Program-made: the position numbers and the translations under genes
Origin: Candidatus Latescibacterota bacterium
GTDB taxonomy: Bacteria > Latescibacterota > UBA2968 > UBA8231
Reading direction: 5' to 3'
NCBI GenBank assembly: GCA_021295675.1
Contig: JAGWBY010000001.1
Coordinates: forward strand, 16,576-80,575
Length of the DNA: 64,000 nt
The notes under the pieces: generated by a model
The model's database searches: none
What the model was told of the DNA's origin: nothing
What the model saw: the letters and a program-made list of their open reading frames with translations, nothing else
Shown: positions 62,173 to 64,000 of the stretch, in pieces
How the letters are laid out: every line of letters begins with the position of its first letter
Numbering within the stretch: position 1 is the first letter of the stretch

Positions 62173-62215
62173 GGATGGCTCCTTTTTGCACAGTAAGCGA
62201 AGCGATTGTCGAAAA

Positions 62216-62608
62216 TCAAATCCAGTTTTCAACTGCTAGATCGCGAATTCTTGCAAAGTGCTTCAGGTTGTTCGTCACCAGCGTGAAATTATTGGCGAAT
62301 GCAATGGAAACGATCATTATGTCCGCATCAGAAAGAATTTCACCTCTTTTTTTTAGATCGGATTTGATCTGGCCAAAGTGGTTAGCCGCTTTGTCATTAA
62401 AAGGTCGCATGGACAGCTTTTGGGATAAGGTTTGAATGTTAGAAAGATTCTGTTGAACATAACTGGAATTGTAAGCACCAAAGTAAAGCTCCGCCTTTGA
62501 AATAACCGAGTAGTAGAGACTGTCCATTTCGATCGACTGTGCTTTTCGCTCGATGTTCTGATTTCCATTAAGCCAGTAAATGAGCGTGTCTGTATCGAGC
62601 AAATACAT
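62216..62608 (-). CDS. vapC: VapC-type PIN-domain toxin
   Basis: 130-residue PIN-domain endoribonuclease of a type II toxin-antitoxin pair. The acidic residues are in place: D5 in LLDTDTLI, E40 in ISKAELYFG, D94/D96 in LSDADIMI, followed by NNFTLVTNNLKHF. The start at 62608 overlaps the antitoxin stop by one base (TAATG). Base composition is clearly more AT-rich than the flanking genes, suggesting horizontal acquisition. Confidence 0.9.
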   Translation of the reverse strand: MYLLDTDTLIYWLNGNQNIERKAQSIEMDSLYYSVISKAELYFGAYNSSYVQQNLSNIQTLSQKLSMRPFNDKAANHFGQIKSDLKKRGEILSDADIMIVSIAFANNFTLVTNNLKHFARIRDLAVENWI

Positions 62609-62820
62609 TAAAGCGTTGTATCTCTTCCGAGCGTTCTTGATGAGATGATTTCCTCGACAATTTCTTTGGCCTCTCGAGAATCCTTCCAAATACCGCACAA
62701 CCCGGATCCCTGTGTCATAGCTTCATCAGGGACTCGAATTTCGACTTGGATTCCATCGGGAAGCTGGATATTTTCGTCAATGAGGATTTGATTATCTTTG
62801 ATATGACCCCGAACAATCAT
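62608..62820 (-). CDS. Antitoxin of the VapC toxin (DUF104/AF2212-like)
   Basis: 70-residue protein beginning MIVRGHIKDNQILIDENIQL, then PDGIQVEIRVPD, the short beta-strand pattern of DUF104/AF2212-like antitoxins, and a C-terminal helix (DSREAKEIVEEIISS) likely to wrap the toxin. It is upstream of and overlaps vapC. The composition is AT-rich like vapC. Confidence 0.8.
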   Translation of the reverse strand: MIVRGHIKDNQILIDENIQLPDGIQVEIRVPDEAMTQGSGLCGIWKDSREAKEIVEEIISSRTLGRDTTL

Positions 62821-62979
62821 ACGTAATGCTCCTTCCTGCTTGGGACCGGCGCGAAGACCTATCCCGTGTAGCTTGGATGTGGTCTTCCTTGCAGTGGATG
62901 CTAAGAATACTGTTTATATAAGAAACCGTCTCATCACCAGCAAGGCCAGTCGGACATACCTTACAGCGCGGCCCAAACC
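62821..62979. other. Gap between the VapBC pair and the phytanoyl-CoA dioxygenase gene
   Basis: About 160 bp holding the promoters of both divergent units. GCTCCTTCCTGC just upstream of the antitoxin start (62829-62840) gives that gene an AGGAGC ribosome-binding site on the minus strand. Nothing else is recognised. Confidence 0.4.
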
Positions 62980-63723
62980 ATGGCGCAACCGCCCTACCCG
63001 CAGCACCTCAATCCCAAGCTGACGCCCGCAATCGCCGAGGATGTGGCTTTCTTTCGCAAGTGGGGCTATCTCGTCGTCGAAGACGCCATCACCGAGGTGC
63101 AGGTCGAGACCCTACGCACGGCCCTCGACGCGGCCTGTGCACGCGGGGACGGCAAGCAGTTTATCCACCAGCTCTTAGAAGAGGACGCGGCCTTTGCTTT
63201 CCTGCTCGACAACCCGCCTGTGCTGGAGAGGATGCAGGCCATTCTGGGCACCTGCGTCCAGCTTCACAGTGCCACCGCCCGCGTAACCGCGCCGGGACAG
63301 GAGAACCAGAATTGGCACCGCGACGTGCCCTGGCCCATCGATCCCGACGGCACACCCTACGGCGCGTTGCCCGGCCAGATCAACTGCGGCTACTACTTGG
63401 ACGAATTAGACGAGGACAACGGTGCCATCGTCATCGTCCCCGGCAGCCACCGCGCCCCCTTTCACCCGCCCGAAGGTCATCCGCGCTTCCCGGAGGAGAA
63501 GTGGGTTTTCGCCCGCCCGGGTCAGGCGGTGATGTTCGACGGTTGCCTGTACCACCGAGGCGCGGCCAACCGTTCGGCGGTACGCCGCCGCGTCTGCCTG
63601 ATGTGCTACCAAACCGCCTGGATGAAATCCCGCGAGTCCTTCGACGGCCCTTTTGCGCAGAAAGTTCGCGCCACGGGTACCGACCAGCAGAAAATGCTGA
63701 TGGGCGCTATCGAGAAATGGTAA
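62980..63723 (+). CDS. Phytanoyl-CoA dioxygenase family protein
   Basis: 247-residue non-haem Fe(II)/2-oxoglutarate oxygenase of the PhyH family. The iron triad is visible: H113 and D115 in NWHRDVPWP and H192 in CLYHRGAAN, with the 2-oxoglutarate Arg at R198 (NRSAVRRR). The N-terminal FFRKWGYLVVEDAIT block is the usual PhyH start. No signal peptide. The substrate is unknown; PhyH paralogues in such bacteria are numerous. The next gene is a second PhyH-like protein 14 bp downstream with a strong AAGGAGG, so the two are probably one operon. Confidence 0.9.
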   Translation: MAQPPYPQHLNPKLTPAIAEDVAFFRKWGYLVVEDAITEVQVETLRTALDAACARGDGKQFIHQLLEEDAAFAFLLDNPPVLERMQAILGTCVQLHSATARVTAPGQENQNWHRDVPWPIDPDGTPYGALPGQINCGYYLDELDEDNGAIVIVPGSHRAPFHPPEGHPRFPEEKWVFARPGQAVMFDGCLYHRGAANRSAVRRRVCLMCYQTAWMKSRESFDGPFAQKVRATGTDQQKMLMGAIEKW

Positions 63724-63737
63724 GGAGGAACCAACCC

Positions 63738-64000
63738 ATGTTGACCACCGCACAAGCTGAACACTACCACACCGAAGGCTACGTCGCCGTCCCCGGCTTC
63801 CTCAGCGCCGCGGAGGTCGCGGCCTTCCTGCGCGAGATGGACGCGGTAAGCGCCGGTAATACGCTCGCCAGCCACGACGTCACCCGGATGGAGATGGAGC
63901 CGAACCAGCCTTCTGATGGGACGCAGGTCCGCCGTTTGTACGAGCCTTGTAGTCACTACGAGGTCTTCCGGGAATTCTCCCAGTCGGAGCGGCTCCTCGA
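63738..64000 (+). CDS. Phytanoyl-CoA dioxygenase-like protein, 3' end outside window
   Basis: ATG at 63738, eight bases after AAGGAGG. The 87 visible codons begin MLTTAQAEHYHTEGYVAVPG, then FLSAAEVAAFLREMDA, the typical PhyH N-terminal helix-strand pattern (Y-x-x-x-GYV-x-V-x-x-x-L). The iron ligands lie beyond the window edge, so activity cannot be judged. Confidence 0.75.
   Translation, partial: MLTTAQAEHYHTEGYVAVPGFLSAAEVAAFLREMDAVSAGNTLASHDVTRMEMEPNQPSDGTQVRRLYEPCSHYEVFREFSQSERLL

Noticed and set aside
1..64000. tRNA, rRNA, CRISPR array, transposase or prophage genes
   Set aside because: None could be recognised on either strand by reading; a covariance-model search was not possible here.

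Overview
The window looks like chromosomal DNA of an uncultured, GC-rich, Gram-negative (two-membrane) bacterium. The evidence is the outer-membrane and periplasmic gene set: a Tsx-like channel, SurA-type foldases, lipoproteins with lipoboxes, and a YejABEF-type importer. Very large secreted proteins carrying FG-GAP/ASPIC-UnbV, discoidin-like and TPNGDG/FlgD-like modules sit next to phytanoyl-CoA dioxygenase genes. That mix resembles published environmental genomes of Latescibacterota, Poribacteria and similar lineages; this placement is inference, because no rRNA, tRNA or other phylogenetic marker is present.

Layout. 1-7.25 kb: a yejABEF-type peptide importer with two yejA copies; only the second yejA and yejE read through, while yejA copy 1, yejB and yejF are broken by short deletions. 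7.3-11.7 kb: a tandem pair of discoidin/TPNGDG secreted proteins. 11.8-16 kb: enolase-superfamily dehydratase, a frameshifted 2OG-Fe(II) oxygenase, a RelE-like toxin/antitoxin pair and an M28 peptidase. 16.1-41.3 kb: a long run of envelope and secreted protein genes: discoidin/TPNGDG proteins, a TPR lipoprotein, CRTAC1-type proteins, two leucine-rich solenoids built on 24-residue repeats, two large unknown probable outer-membrane proteins, a Trp-rich secreted protein, a parvulin-type foldase and a GT-C-like membrane protein. 41.3-48.2 kb (minus strand): a DUF6785-like membrane protein, an MFS/spermidine-synthase fusion and another CRTAC1 protein. 48.4-55.6 kb: a pentapeptide-CRTAC1 fusion, a TPR lipoprotein, a Tsx-like channel and an NCS2 permease with an extra C-terminal domain. 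55.7-64 kb: a TPR-CRTAC1 fusion, a sixth discoidin/TPNGDG protein, a frameshifted uncharacterised protein, a VapBC pair and two phytanoyl-CoA dioxygenase-like genes, the last cut by the window edge.

How the genes may work together. Most of the middle 45 kb encodes exported proteins. Six paralogues share a signal peptide, a beta-rich body, a TPNGDG Ig-like domain and an invariant C-terminal Tyr, which suggests one export and anchoring route. The collinear block at 24.0-37.8 kb (adhesin-like protein, two putative outer-membrane proteins, Trp-rich protein, second adhesin-like protein, foldase, solenoid lipoprotein) is the best candidate here for an undescribed surface assembly system.

Mobile DNA. 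A palindromic MITE-like element of about 140-170 bp occurs four times, with 13-bp terminal inverted repeats. Three copies have perfect, copy-specific 7-bp target duplications of the form TTANNAA. No transposase, CRISPR array, tRNA or rRNA was seen. No gene-free stretch exceeds 300 bases; the longest, 45973-46244, holds repeat elements.
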